DNA of 64,000 bases from Trichobilharzia szidati (GCA_944472155.2 OX235271.1:100267256-100331255), one strand, 5' to 3'. Shown: positions 24,721-34,799, numbered from the stretch's first letter. Made by a program: numbers and translations. Notes: generated by a model not told the origin, from the letters alone.

Positions 24721-27050
24721 TGTAAAAGCCGATATGGCAAATGGCTCATGATCTTCTGGTGGGGAATCCTTGTTGCGTGTATATTTTTAATCATAATAAT
24801 ATTGATAGAAATAATAATTTACTGCTACACAGATTTCTGTTGTTGTGCTCACCTTCGGTTTACGAAAATGGACCAAGTCCATCAACATCTTGCCTCTATC
24901 GGTTAACCTAGTTTAGACAATACTGCACAATTGACTTATGAACATTTTGCATATAGCTGGTTTATCAAATTGCATGATGTCAACCGCTGGTGTGGTCAGT
25001 ATTGGTTGTAGGTGTCAGCGTTACTATTAGCCCGACACAAATTCACCCTCTGCGCTTCCCAACTTTTGCATTTTTCATCTGTTTCACGGTTCTCTTCTGA
25101 AGTGAACAGTTCTAACTGTCCTTCCAGTTACGTTTTCCACCGCTGATTTAGAATTGCGTATGCAGCTCGCAGAAATTTTCGATCAGGGCCGGATTTATCG
25201 CGTGAATCATCCGAACTAACATAACATCATCAGCATTATCTTCAGCAAAGAAGTGAGTCAATGCGACTGAGTGTCAGCCATTTTACCCTCGACATTAAGC
25301 TTAATTCTGGAAGGATACGTGGCCGCACTAATTATGGACATAATTTCTAATTAAAACGAACTGTAAAATGTGCCCCAGTTCGTTGAAGCAGCATATTTAA
25401 TTCGCCTCTCGTATCTCTACTTTTGGCTTTCTGCCACCAGTCGTACCATCAGTCTTCTGGGCACCAGTTCACCAGGTGGCAAAGCTAAAGAGTACCCAAC
25501 TGACCTCCAACCAGTCAGAACGCAAGGGGTTGATTAAAGTAAATAAGTGCTTGTAACGATGAAAACGCTTTAATAGGGGGGAATTAAACAAGATACCTTC
25601 CCTTAAATTACTAAGAAATAACTCCAAGAGATTTGAAAGATTACCAACACTTGCTGTTATGTCTAATATAGCACCTTCAAACACAAAAGCTGTACTTTAT
25701 ATGCCATTTCGCACTTTGTGTTTGACCATCTAAGGCTCATTAGACCGCTGCCCATTTGTTGTTTAAATGCGCATTTTTGTTACGTGTCAGCTGTTTCGTG
25801 TTCCACCATCGTGCTGTTGGTACTTGGATGTTGGACAACTCCATATTTTAAGGTTTCACCATGTTTACCTGACACATATTGTTAGGCGGAACAATAAATC
25901 TTGCGGTTGTCCAGCGATTTGTTGAGAGTATAATTCTGTTTGAAACAGTCTAGTTCTGTTTTGGACTTGCTTGAAGACTGCGAGTCCGTATCTTCATGCA
26001 CTGGCTGTAATAATGACACTAAACCAGCTTCTCTGCAATTAAACACATAAATGGCTGTAAACTCTATCGCCCGGTGATCCAACGGTAGCGTGAATCCTGC
26101 TTTTTAATAGCTACAAGAAATGTTCAAATGGAATTATATGGCTACCTCTACGAAATCACAAGCCTGGTCACCGAATGATGCCCACGGCTCAAGAATTACG
26201 GAATGTTGTGATTTACCTATGCATCTAATGACTGGCACTTTTTGACATAACTAATCTTTGTATTACGGACAACAAGGTTCAGGCTAGGCATTCTGTGCCT
26301 AAATTATTCCCAGCGCCGCGCCGTCTAATCCCACTACATAAGCGTCCACCGTTTGTGTTACACTTTAGCATGACTCTATTTATGAACCGACTTTGGTGTC
26401 GAACTTCCACAAGCGTTTCGAAGTTTCGTACTTGTAACGACTACCCCCAATAAAAAATTGTTATGGTTAATCAAAAGGAAGGGATACGAATTCAGCCTTC
26501 CGTCGAACTGGAAAGTAATGCTAGACCCCTTCTAATTAAGTCAAGCAATACCCGACTGTTATGCAGTATCAGACAGTCACTTAGCTCATCAACCCACCGT
26601 TAATGATGAGCTTTCTTGTCAGTAACATCTTGCTCGGCTGCGGCTGAATATAACTCTCAGCTAAAAACTATTAGCAGCGCATCCATATCCACACCCCCAC
26701 TGCACTTTAACTTGGGTCATCGAGCCCAGCGATGATGCTTTCTTCAGGTGCAGAACGCCTGAGTTCACTTACTGATAAATTGAAGACCGAAATCTACTAA
26801 TTAAAGGATGGCAAGTTGATGGAAGAAGTAGGTTCGCAAAACATGACCTGGATAAGTGAACGATTAACGGAGGTTGGTGGCATTAAGACGCATGTCTGTG
26901 AACTGATATCTTTGGGCGTCTTGATCTGGACGAAATCCCTCCATGAACACGACATAGGGTTAGTAACTAAGGTGGACAGTCTAATAAATTCCATTACCAC
27001 GGAAGAGACTAAAAGAACAAACATAAAATTAATGTTGTGGTAGTGTGATA
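24721..27050. other. No feature recognised
   Basis: This is 2.3 kb with no convincing exon and no repeat family I recognise. Several short minus-strand frames (25469-25684, 25882-26082) show no motif. Confidence 0.35.
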
Positions 27051-27419
27051 CAGACAGTGTGTGCCAAAGGAGTATTATGCTCACATGTTTCCACAGTTCA
27101 ATTCGACGTTGGTAACAGAATACGATATATCTATTTGACAATCCTATTTCATGTCGTTTCATGTAAACCGAAATCACACGCTCAGTGATTGTGTAGCAAC
27201 GAATGGCAAGACATGGAACCCAAGATATATTTCCACTAATCAATCGGCTGTTTATATGTCCACAGTTTATATTCGTTAACCAATCACTGAGCGTGTGATT
27301 TCGGTTTACATTAAACGACATGAAATAGAATGTTCAAATATACATAGTATTTTGTTGCCAATGCAGTATTGGACTGTGGGAACATGTAAGTATAACATTC
27401 CGTTGGCACACATTGTCTG
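27051..27419. repeat. Foldback/MITE-like element with ~140-bp inverted arms
   Basis: The left arm (27051-27191) and right arm (27281-27419) are imperfect inverted copies. They are nearly perfect near the centre (CGAAATCACACGCTCAGTG on the left, its complement on the right) and still alignable out to CAGACAGTGTGTGCCA at the left edge. A spacer of about 90 bp separates them. No transposase is present. A single strand would fold into a long hairpin. The size and shape fit a non-autonomous DNA transposon or foldback element. Confidence 0.75.
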
Positions 27420-28387
27420 CTGATGGCGCTGTTAGTTTGTCTTGCTGTATCGAGTTTCGGAGCTCGCTGACGTTCACCTGCTCCCCTTTGTTTGCATTTC
27501 TGATTGTATGTAAGTGACCTTGTCCCACGGTGACCATCGATGTTCCTTCCCGCTTTGGAAGCAGTTTGCATGACCCTGGATAGTGTTCGCCAGTAAATAT
27601 CATGCACTGATAAAGAGCTTACAAGGCTCCTACCACCCATCAGGCCTGAAGATTCAGACACAGTCATTAGCTAAACGAATTTATCAACTGCTAGAGAATT
27701 CTATCAAAAGATGGCGACCTCAAATCAATGAAAGTAGTAGATGAAAATGTGACAAAGTTAGAGGTAAGAAGATAAGTACAACATTACTCGAAAGTAACAT
27801 ATAAGACCCCTCACCAAAAATGACAGAGCTCAAGTTCTCACTCTTCTTGGACCGTGTCTCTACATAACACAAAATCAGTAGGAAAGTTATTAAGTGACAA
27901 CCACATGTATTATAAACCTCTAATACCAAACACTGTGGGTCTGCAGGACCTAAAGCTCTCAATGTCATGACCTAGCCATAACGTGAGGGGCAAACAGGAA
28001 TGTGATAACGGATCACACTGAAGTGTTTCAGCTGCGCCCAAAATGGCACTACATTCACAAAATCCAAATGAGGGGAGTATACACCGGGGGGCGAGAGCAA
28101 CGTACAACTTCAATGGTGGCAGATTTAGGTCCAGATCTCCCACGGACAACAACGTCAGGAATTCTTAAGAAGCGGTTGAGTCACGAAAGTCACATCATAC
28201 TTTGCGCCATCGACGGGGGTAAGCTACACAGTAAAACTGCAGATATACGTGAACTATTGAGCAAGGCATTTGCAACTAATCATCTTAGTCTGACTATTCA
28301 AATTTTGATAAACATTGTGCTGGTATGATGAAAGTTTCCTCTATTCCCAAACTGAAATAAGGTAGTACCGCCAAGTTCACATAGGTT
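27420..28387. other. No feature recognised
   Basis: Flank of the BEL/Pao insertion. The 28002-28328 (+) open frame has no motif I recognise. Confidence 0.35.
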
Positions 28388-28393
28388 GACGGT
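28388..28393. other. Target-site duplication GACGGT (left); partner at 33290-33295
   Basis: The same six bases abut both outer LTR ends. BEL/Pao insertions usually make 4-6 bp duplications. If the LTR is taken to end in CA, the duplication is 5 bp (GACGG). Confidence 0.85.
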
Positions 28394-28785
28394 GTAGGAT
28401 TATTTTTGTCCTACAGATTTAGTCCTTCCTCAATACTGACGACACAGAGTCTTAGCTTAGCTATAGTTAAAACAGAATGACTTGACTTAAACTTTATCTG
28501 TTTCTAAAACATAAAATAAATCATACAATTACACCAAGAAAAATGTACAAATCCACTGTCATTCAAAAAAGGACAAAAACGTACCGAACAGTATTGAGGG
28601 TACGGACAAAATGAACAGTAAATTAATTACATGTACACACAAATAGAGTGACAGACAACAAAGAACATTCAAGGTCACATCACGTGGTGAGAGTTACAAT
28701 AAATTGACCAATAATCGCGACAAGAAGGTCACATCATATTGATTAGCTGTCTATCATATAGTCTATTTATCTGTCGCGATTAACA
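28394..28785 (-). repeat. 3' LTR of the BEL/Pao transducing element
   Basis: 392 bp, identical by eye to 32898-33289. The purine run GGCGGGGAG directly inside it (28786-28794, minus strand) is the likely polypurine tract. The chimeric frame reads about 22 bases into this LTR and stops at 28763. Confidence 0.93.
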
Positions 28786-31069
28786 CTCCCCGCCAACGAT
28801 CACCACTTTGACTTCCCGTATCTGGAACTATAAAGTTGTCTGCTTCTTCAAACACACATACGCCTCTTATATCTTGTTCCACTTCTTGAGTTGAAGTTTT
28901 CAAACACACTGTCCTGACGCGGCCATCTTGGTCATAGTACATCTGCTTAACTATAGCCTTTCGCCAGAGACCTCTCTGTGTGTCAGCACTGTTAACTAAG
29001 ACGAGATCATCAGGTTGTAGGTTGTGCTTTATATCCAACCATCTTGTTTGCAGCATCAGAAGATATCCACGTAGCCATTTATGCCAGAACAAATCAGTCA
29101 AGTATTTTGGAAGTAGTTGACTATAGTTTTGGAAGAAAGCATATCCACACTTAGCATTCGTTTTACCTTTGTAATATTGTAATTTCCTTAAGAATTCACC
29201 AATTACTGCACTAGCCACAGTTAAAGGCCTTCTTGTATCCAAGGAAATACACAAATCAGATGCATCGTCCTCACCGACTACTTCATCTGTGCGTACCATA
29301 GAATCGTCAGCTTCAATCAAAACTCGCAGAATCGCATAATAAGCACAATAATGTGCTTGACACCATGATCCAATGTCATCAGCATTTTCTGCTGGAGAAT
29401 AAAACTCCATGGGAGTTACAACTGAAGGAATCATTGACAACCAATTAATATAGACTACATCTGGAACATCGCCTTGAGCACAGTCGGTATTCAAACCGAA
29501 CTGCTCCAGAACAAGAGGTAAATCAGATAAATAAATTCCAACGTACTCAGGTCGACACTTATCTATTGCAGATGGAAGGTTTGGAAACTTGCTGTCATAC
29601 GTTTCTCCTGGTTCACACCAACCTTTTATAGGACCTCCATTTATGACATATTCAGTAGTTTTCGTGTGGAAATTTCGTTTTCCATAACAATCACGCCGAA
29701 ACAGTTTACCTGAACCATATCCCGTCAGTTCATGAAGTCCAACTTGTAATTCAAAGGAACTTTCAGCATGTTCCACGTTCATTTGTTTGTCTTCATTACG
29801 TAGAAATTCTGGTTTAGGATCCTCGAGACGAACACTAAGTACATTATCCAAAGAAACATTTTTAAATCCATCAACTTGTCGTACATCATCATAGTTAGGA
29901 ATATTAGTTCCAACAGGAATTCCAGCAGTTGCAAACGCCACTATATCCAAACTAGTAAAGTCTGGCTGTAAGAAATTAACTTTTTCAAACGTATAAGGCC
30001 ATGGTAAACTTGTTAACAACCTTTCAGCATTATTTAAAAGTCGTTGGAATTTTTTAGACACTGATCTATTTACAACAGCGACAAATGATTCAAGCCTTGC
30101 ACGAACACCAAAGGGATCACGGTATGACTCTATAAACCCAATATACTTTTCAACAACAGGGTTCTTATCTTTAACCCATAATCTGAAGGCATCTTTGTGA
30201 GTGGCTACTGAGCCAGTAGTAAAGCTTTCAGCAAACTGATGCCACATTTCTGATTCGATTTGTTTAAGTGAATGTGCTTTGAAATCTATACAGCAATCGA
30301 CTAGTAACTTCATCAGCTCACTATGGTCGCCATATTCAAGCTGCAAAGATGTGTCCGATGGAAGGGAATCTCTTAACTTCTCACGACGTTGACTTAGAGG
30401 GATTTGCAGGTCATGGTAGCGTCGGGCTAACTGTCTTTGTTTTTCTTGGATAATAAGAGCGTCGAAATGACCTTCTGCAGCAAACGTGTCAGCCTGGACT
30501 TTGAATGCATCTATACGTTCACAATCAGCAGCTACATCAGATTCAAGCAAGTTGTGTCGCTTTTGTGCGTTCATCACACCGTTTAGATCACGACCGACAT
30601 CCTCTGAGGCTATCTGAGCTTCAACATCATTCAGCCATGACTTTACATCTTCTACGTTGCGAGCGAACTGTCGTTGCCCACTTGCTTGATCTAAATTTTT
30701 CTTCTTGTCTCTCTTGGCATTTACGAGATGACACCAAGTTTCATCCAACTGTTCAATCTTTACCTTTATTTCTTGTGAGTTGTAGTGGTTTGCATTTAAC
30801 AAATCCTGACCTGTCTTTTTAATATCTTCGACGCGGGATTGGTTCGCTTGTATTTCTGCCTCGAAATTCTGGTGCTTCTGCATATTTGTTTGCAAATTTG
30901 TGGAGTCTTTGTAACTTTCATCAATTGCATTTCTAAGTTTTCCTGATACCCATGACTGCATTTCATCTGCATCTCTATCGAACATTTGGTAACGGTGGGA
31001 ATCTTCAAGACGCTGACGGCGGTTCTGAGCTCTCTCCTTTAATGCATTTAGTCTATTTTGAAGACCTTC
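28763..31069 (-). CDS. Second part of chimeric frame: spectrin repeats, DPP III C-half, DUF5641
   Basis: In the same frame as the upstream part after TAG at 31070-31072; the first Met is at 30985 (740 codons from there). Residues are counted from that Met. Residues 1-208 are spectrin repeats (FDRDADEMQSWV, SYKDSTNLQ, FARNVEDVKSWL) matching the N-terminal third of alpha-spectrin. Residues 210-624 are dipeptidyl peptidase III: YIGFIESYRDPFG, FLQPDFTSLDIVAFA, GIPVGTNIPNYDD, QVGLHELTGYGSGKLF, KCRPEYVGIYL. Residues 625-713 are the BEL/Pao DUF5641 domain (LFWHKWLRGYL, LQPDDLVLV, RGLWRKAIV). DPP III is a cytosolic zinc peptidase using HELLGH plus a later Glu. Here the motif is HELTGY, losing one zinc His, so catalysis is not expected. 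There are no introns. Either reinitiation or readthrough would be needed for expression. Confidence 0.9.
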   Translation of the reverse strand, partial: EGLQNRLNALKERAQNRRQRLEDSHRYQMFDRDADEMQSWVSGKLRNAIDESYKDSTNLQTNMQKHQNFEAEIQANQSRVEDIKKTGQDLLNANHYNSQEIKVKIEQLDETWCHLVNAKRDKKKNLDQASGQRQFARNVEDVKSWLNDVEAQIASEDVGRDLNGVMNAQKRHNLLESDVAADCERIDAFKVQADTFAAEGHFDALIIQEKQRQLARRYHDLQIPLSQRREKLRDSLPSDTSLQLEYGDHSELMKLLVDCCIDFKAHSLKQIESEMWHQFAESFTTGSVATHKDAFRLWVKDKNPVVEKYIGFIESYRDPFGVRARLESFVAVVNRSVSKKFQRLLNNAERLLTSLPWPYTFEKVNFLQPDFTSLDIVAFATAGIPVGTNIPNYDDVRQVDGFKNVSLDNVLSVRLEDPKPEFLRNEDKQMNVEHAESSFELQVGLHELTGYGSGKLFRRDCYGKRNFHTKTTEYVINGGPIKGWCEPGETYDSKFPNLPSAIDKCRPEYVGIYLSDLPLVLEQFGLNTDCAQGDVPDVVYINWLSMIPSVVTPMEFYSPAENADDIGSWCQAHYCAYYAILRVLIEADDSMVRTDEVVGEDDASDLCISLDTRRPLTVASAVIGEFLRKLQYYKGKTNAKCGYAFFQNYSQLLPKYLTDLFWHKWLRGYLLMLQTRWLDIKHNLQPDDLVLVNSADTQRGLWRKAIVKQMYYDQDGRVRTVCLKTSTQEVEQDIRGVCVFEEADNFIVPDTGSQSGDRWRGVLIATDK

Positions 31070-31072
31070 CTA
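31070..31072 (-). other. In-frame TAG splitting the chimeric reading frame
   Basis: It is the only stop between 32881 and 28763. The codons either side continue the same spectrin repeat without loss of alignment, so this is a point nonsense change and not a frameshift or natural gene end. Confidence 0.9.
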
Positions 31073-32881
31073 AATCTCATGAACCTGTGCAGCCGCATAG
31101 TGGTTTGATTCGATTAATTTTGCAGCGAATTCATCAAGTTGTCGCATCTTTTCTTCTTGTGCTAAAAGTGACTTTTCGAAGTCTTCATGTTTCCTTATGA
31201 GTGCTTCCACAGAATCGAGTGAGTCTCTCACATCTTTTATTTCTAAGAGGGCCTCTTGCTTACCAATCCAAGATTCCGACTGTTCAGCGTCGCGGTAAAA
31301 ATACTGAAGGCCCATACACTGTTCTAGCTGTTCACATCTTTCCTCACACAACTGCATCAGGGAGGCTCTTTCTCTTTCAAGGGTGGAAAGTTTAGCAGCT
31401 ATGTCTCCACTACAGGGATGGCCAACACTTAGTAATGCCTGGCCTTCTTGCATGCATGTATCGAAACTGTCAGCTCGAGAATTTATCTCAGCGGTGTATT
31501 GCTTATGTCGCTCTACTTGGGCTTCAGCACCAACTACATCCTTTGCCAAATCACCCGCCGATATTGACGTCTTCATGTCATTCATCCAGGTACTCAAGTC
31601 TCTGCAGTCAGCCAAAAGGCAATGCATCTTGAATGACTCTTCCAGTTTACCTCTCCTATCTACAGCCTGACTTTTCACCTTATCCCATGCAGTAATTAAG
31701 GCGTCATACTTGCCTTGTATAGTGTTTTGCGAATCAGGATGCTTCTGTGCAAGCGCCTTAGCATCATCTCCAAGTTGAACAAACTTTTTATCTGGGGCAG
31801 TCAAATCCCTTTCTAATGCTTCGTGCTTCCTTTGTAAGGCTTGGACTGATGCAAGATCACGACCACAGTCCTCAATGGATAAAGGAATGGACTTTTCATT
31901 CACCCACGATATAGCTCTATCTATGTCTCTAAAGAAGCGCTGTATCTCATAGGCTTCCAGGAGCTTTTCTTGTCTTTTTCTAGCCAGATCCTTCAGACGT
32001 TCTAGAGCTTCGCGGACCTCTCTGGACCTTTCTATGACTAGGGCATCCTCAGGAAATTCCTCTTTTAGAAGTTCATCTGCCTTCCGATAGATGTCTTCGG
32101 CACGACTTTCTTGATACTCGAGATCCTTTATAAACTCATCAAACTTTTTTTGAAGTGTCTCAACATGTTCCAAGTCTTGACTGAAATCGTCTGATGTTAC
32201 GTAAGTTTCTTTTTCACGTATCCAGAAAAGTATCTCCTCGGCTTGGCTTAAAAACTGGACAAATTTAAGCGTTAGGTTGATAAAACGTGATTTTTCTCTG
32301 AAAATAGCCATAAGCCTTTCCCACAGGGCATGCAATTCATCAGGACGGTTTTTGATAATGTCTGTTGCGTAGTGCCCCTGACCAATCATTTCTTCTCCCG
32401 CAGAATCCAGAGCTGACAGTGTTTCAGCATGAACTGTTACTTCGAACTCAAGCTCTTGATGTTTCTGTTTTTCCAGCTGAAGATTACTGAGTTCTTTAAA
32501 ATCCTCGTTTGCATAGGTTTGCAGTTTTTCATTGATCCAACACTCAAGTTCATCGGCATCCATCTTAAAATATTGATATCTCTTAAGCATGTCCAGAAAC
32601 TTAGATATGCCCCTGGCGAACTCATCGTCAAGAGATACAGAGACTTTATGAGAAGTAGAAGGTTTGTAAGGCGATTTATTGTGACAAGAACATTCGCTAC
32701 TACCTTGTCGTAATCTTTCTAATTCCATTTCTTTCCCTTTTTGAACTGTGCGCAATTTCGCTAGCTCCAATTCTACCATATGGCGTGATTTATTCTCGTT
32801 GCTTCCAGGGAAATCAGCTTCATTACTCTTTTCTAACTGTGGAGTTAACGACGGCATAGTTTCATAACTTTCGTCTGCCAT
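31070..32881 (-). CDS. First part of chimeric frame: Gag-like N-terminus plus alpha-spectrin repeats
   Basis: The ATG at 32881 lies 16 bases inside the 5' LTR; 603 codons. Residues 1 to about 100 are not spectrin: an acidic start, a charged helical stretch (MVELELAKLRTVQKGKEMEL) and a Ser/Thr linker, as at the start of BEL/Pao Gag. From about residue 105 (MLKRYQYFKMDADELECWI) the sequence is alpha-spectrin from its first repeats, with DLEHVETLQKKFDEF, DFRDLTSW-like CRDLSTWMNDMKTSI, and SLDSVEALIRKHEDFEKSLL. Repeats are about 106 residues, three-helix, intronless. Spectrin is the submembrane cytoskeletal rod; this fragment lacks the SH3, EF-hand and most of the rod. It ends at an in-frame TAG after VHEI, and the spectrin frame resumes immediately. 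Confidence 0.9.
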   Translation of the reverse strand: MADESYETMPSLTPQLEKSNEADFPGSNENKSRHMVELELAKLRTVQKGKEMELERLRQGSSECSCHNKSPYKPSTSHKVSVSLDDEFARGISKFLDMLKRYQYFKMDADELECWINEKLQTYANEDFKELSNLQLEKQKHQELEFEVTVHAETLSALDSAGEEMIGQGHYATDIIKNRPDELHALWERLMAIFREKSRFINLTLKFVQFLSQAEEILFWIREKETYVTSDDFSQDLEHVETLQKKFDEFIKDLEYQESRAEDIYRKADELLKEEFPEDALVIERSREVREALERLKDLARKRQEKLLEAYEIQRFFRDIDRAISWVNEKSIPLSIEDCGRDLASVQALQRKHEALERDLTAPDKKFVQLGDDAKALAQKHPDSQNTIQGKYDALITAWDKVKSQAVDRRGKLEESFKMHCLLADCRDLSTWMNDMKTSISAGDLAKDVVGAEAQVERHKQYTAEINSRADSFDTCMQEGQALLSVGHPCSGDIAAKLSTLERERASLMQLCEERCEQLEQCMGLQYFYRDAEQSESWIGKQEALLEIKDVRDSLDSVEALIRKHEDFEKSLLAQEEKMRQLDEFAAKLIESNHYAAAQVHEI

Positions 32882-32897
32882 TACTGTTCGAAGCTTC

Positions 32898-33289
32898 GTA
32901 GGATTATTTTTGTCCTACAGATTTAGTCCTTCCTCAATACTGACGACACAGAGTCTTAGCTTAGCTATAGTTAAAACAGAATGACTTGACTTAAACTTTA
33001 TCTGTTTCTAAAACATAAAATAAATCATACAATTACACCAAGAAAAATGTACAAATCCACTGTCATTCAAAAAAGGACAAAAACGTACCGAACAGTATTG
33101 AGGGTACGGACAAAATGAACAGTAAATTAATTACATGTACACACAAATAGAGTGACAGACAACAAAGAACATTCAAGGTCACATCACGTGGTGAGAGTTA
33201 CAATAAATTGACCAATAATCGCGACAAGAAGGTCACATCATATTGATTAGCTGTCTATCATATAGTCTATTTATCTGTCGCGATTAACA
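32898..33289 (-). repeat. 5' LTR of the BEL/Pao transducing element
   Basis: 392 bp, identical by eye to 28394-28785. On the minus strand the ATG follows its 3' edge after only 16 bases (GAAGCTTCGAACAGTA). No TGG-type primer-binding site is visible there. Confidence 0.93.
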
Positions 33290-33295
33290 GACGGT

Positions 33296-34490
33296 AACCA
33301 CACCATTAGAGCTCCCAAGAGTTCTAGTGGTACCAGCACTGATGGTGTTTGTCTGTACAGAATATACTCTACTTCCGGTACAGACTTTCGCCGACACTGA
33401 TAAAAAAATATATAGATTAATTGGAATTAACACATCACACCACAGACTCAGGAATAAGGTGTAAGGACTGACACGGTAAAAGTATACAGGAAAACTGACT
33501 TCAAGCTGTATTTTTCCACCACGGTATTTGTACTATAGTCAACAATGCCGTGGTTGCTTTTAATAATTCGAATACATTGCCTAATATTTTCCTAATGTAC
33601 CAAATGAATTAATTAGTTAGCGGACTGATCAAACTGATTATTATGTTAAAAAGAACAGCAGCCGTGCTGTTTCACCACAAATTGAATTTATAGGATTTGA
33701 ACAGCGGCTCATACACAGCTGTTTGGCTGGCACTTGCCTGCAGGGACAGGAATAAGTATATTATCAATGTTTGCTCTAGAAAGTGCATGGTTGTATTTCC
33801 TCCTGACCAACACTGCTTCACTGACCTGACAGTTTATTACAAATCCTTCTAAGAGTGACGCCACATAGTTCATCTTCCAGGAGGCAGCGTCCCTGAATTT
33901 TCAACATCGCAATGTATTTATAACCCAAGAATTCTTCGTCCGCACAACAGAGATTCTATACCTACTTTCAGTAGACCAGTAATGGGGAATAAATGATATG
34001 TTCCATGGAGTGAAGTCCCCAAAAGCTAGTTAAATAAGTGACTCATCATCCTGAACACCAATTCTCTTCATACGACTGGTATATATGAATGTAAATCCGG
34101 CTATGGCTTTAAAGAAAAGTTTCGTCTTCATGTAACTTACACAAGAGTCCAGATCTGTTCTCCCAAATGATCTGTTATTGTGACAATACTGAAGGAACGT
34201 TATCCTGGTGGAATCTCTTCGACAGTCCCTGAAAATCATTCACATTTCCTTCCGAAAATGGATGTAGCCTGAACCAACCCGAATTGGTGGTTTGACGGTC
34301 ATTTGCGGGCGCTGGCTTGAATTACTATTGCTTGAGTTTTTCTATCAGGCATTGTCACGAACCAGGCTGCATAGGAATAATTCGAAAGCGCGAATTGTTG
34401 GGAAGAAAATAATCTCACAGGTCAAGAAGTAAACTGAAGAAATTTGGGTTAAGTTCTAATACACTGACAAATCTTAACGAATACACGAAT
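33296..34490. other. No feature recognised
   Basis: Flank of the BEL/Pao insertion. No exon or known repeat was identified. Confidence 0.35.
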
Positions 34491-34498
34491 TCGCAGAG

Positions 34499-34790
34499 TT
34501 TAACGTGATAACCGAATTCCACTGTAGGTAAGATTTTATTCTGATAAATCACACAGTGCTGTACAGTAATATTAACTGATGGCGCTTCGAGCACAAATTA
34601 CTGCTCACAGTCATATCAAGTCACTCACGCATCATTTTACTTAATTTTTATGTATAAATATACAACTGTACAGCACTGTGATCTATCAAAATAAAATCTT
34701 ATCTATAATGGAGTTATATCCTACCACAGTGCCCAAGTTTTACACTTATATCAATAATAGCCGAATTGTTCCAAACCGAGTCACGTTAAA
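34499..34790. repeat. MITE-like inverted-repeat element
   Basis: The inner arms at 34519-34566 and 34665-34711 are inverted copies. Shared sequence includes TAAGATTTTAT and CACTGTGCTGTACAGT-type ends, with a few mismatches. A 98-bp AT-rich centre separates them. Farther out, TTTAACGTGA (34499-34508) is mirrored by TCACGTTAAA (34781-34790), and the right side has about 60 bp that the left lacks. It looks like a non-autonomous DNA element with a deletion in one arm. Confidence 0.65.
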
Positions 34791-34799
34791 GACAAAACG

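Larger units (their letters stand above)
28394..33289 (-). mobile_element. BEL/Pao LTR element carrying captured alpha-spectrin and DPP III cDNA
   Basis: Two 392-bp direct repeats (28394-28785 and 32898-33289), identical by eye, flank a 4.1-kb interior. The 6-mer GACGGT immediately outside both ends (28388-28393, 33290-33295) is a target duplication. Read on the minus strand, the LTR starts TGTTAATCGCG. The interior is one intronless frame (32881 to 28763) interrupted by a single TAG: Gag-like N-terminus, alpha-spectrin repeats, the C-terminal half of dipeptidyl peptidase III, then the BEL/Pao integrase C-terminal DUF5641 domain. Protease, RT, RNase H and the integrase core are absent, so it is non-autonomous. 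The most economical reading is template switching between element RNA and two host mRNAs in one particle, then integration using proteins supplied by an autonomous relative. Confidence 0.92.

Noticed and set aside
30505..32713. Plus-strand open frames opposite the chimeric gene
   Set aside because: They are shadows of the minus-strand coding sequence and have no domains.
28763..32881. Reading this region as the host alpha-spectrin gene or a plain processed pseudogene
   Set aside because: It has no introns, DPP III is fused in frame, a BEL/Pao DUF5641 domain follows, and it is enclosed by identical LTRs and a target duplication. A LINE-made pseudogene would have a poly(A) tail and none of these.
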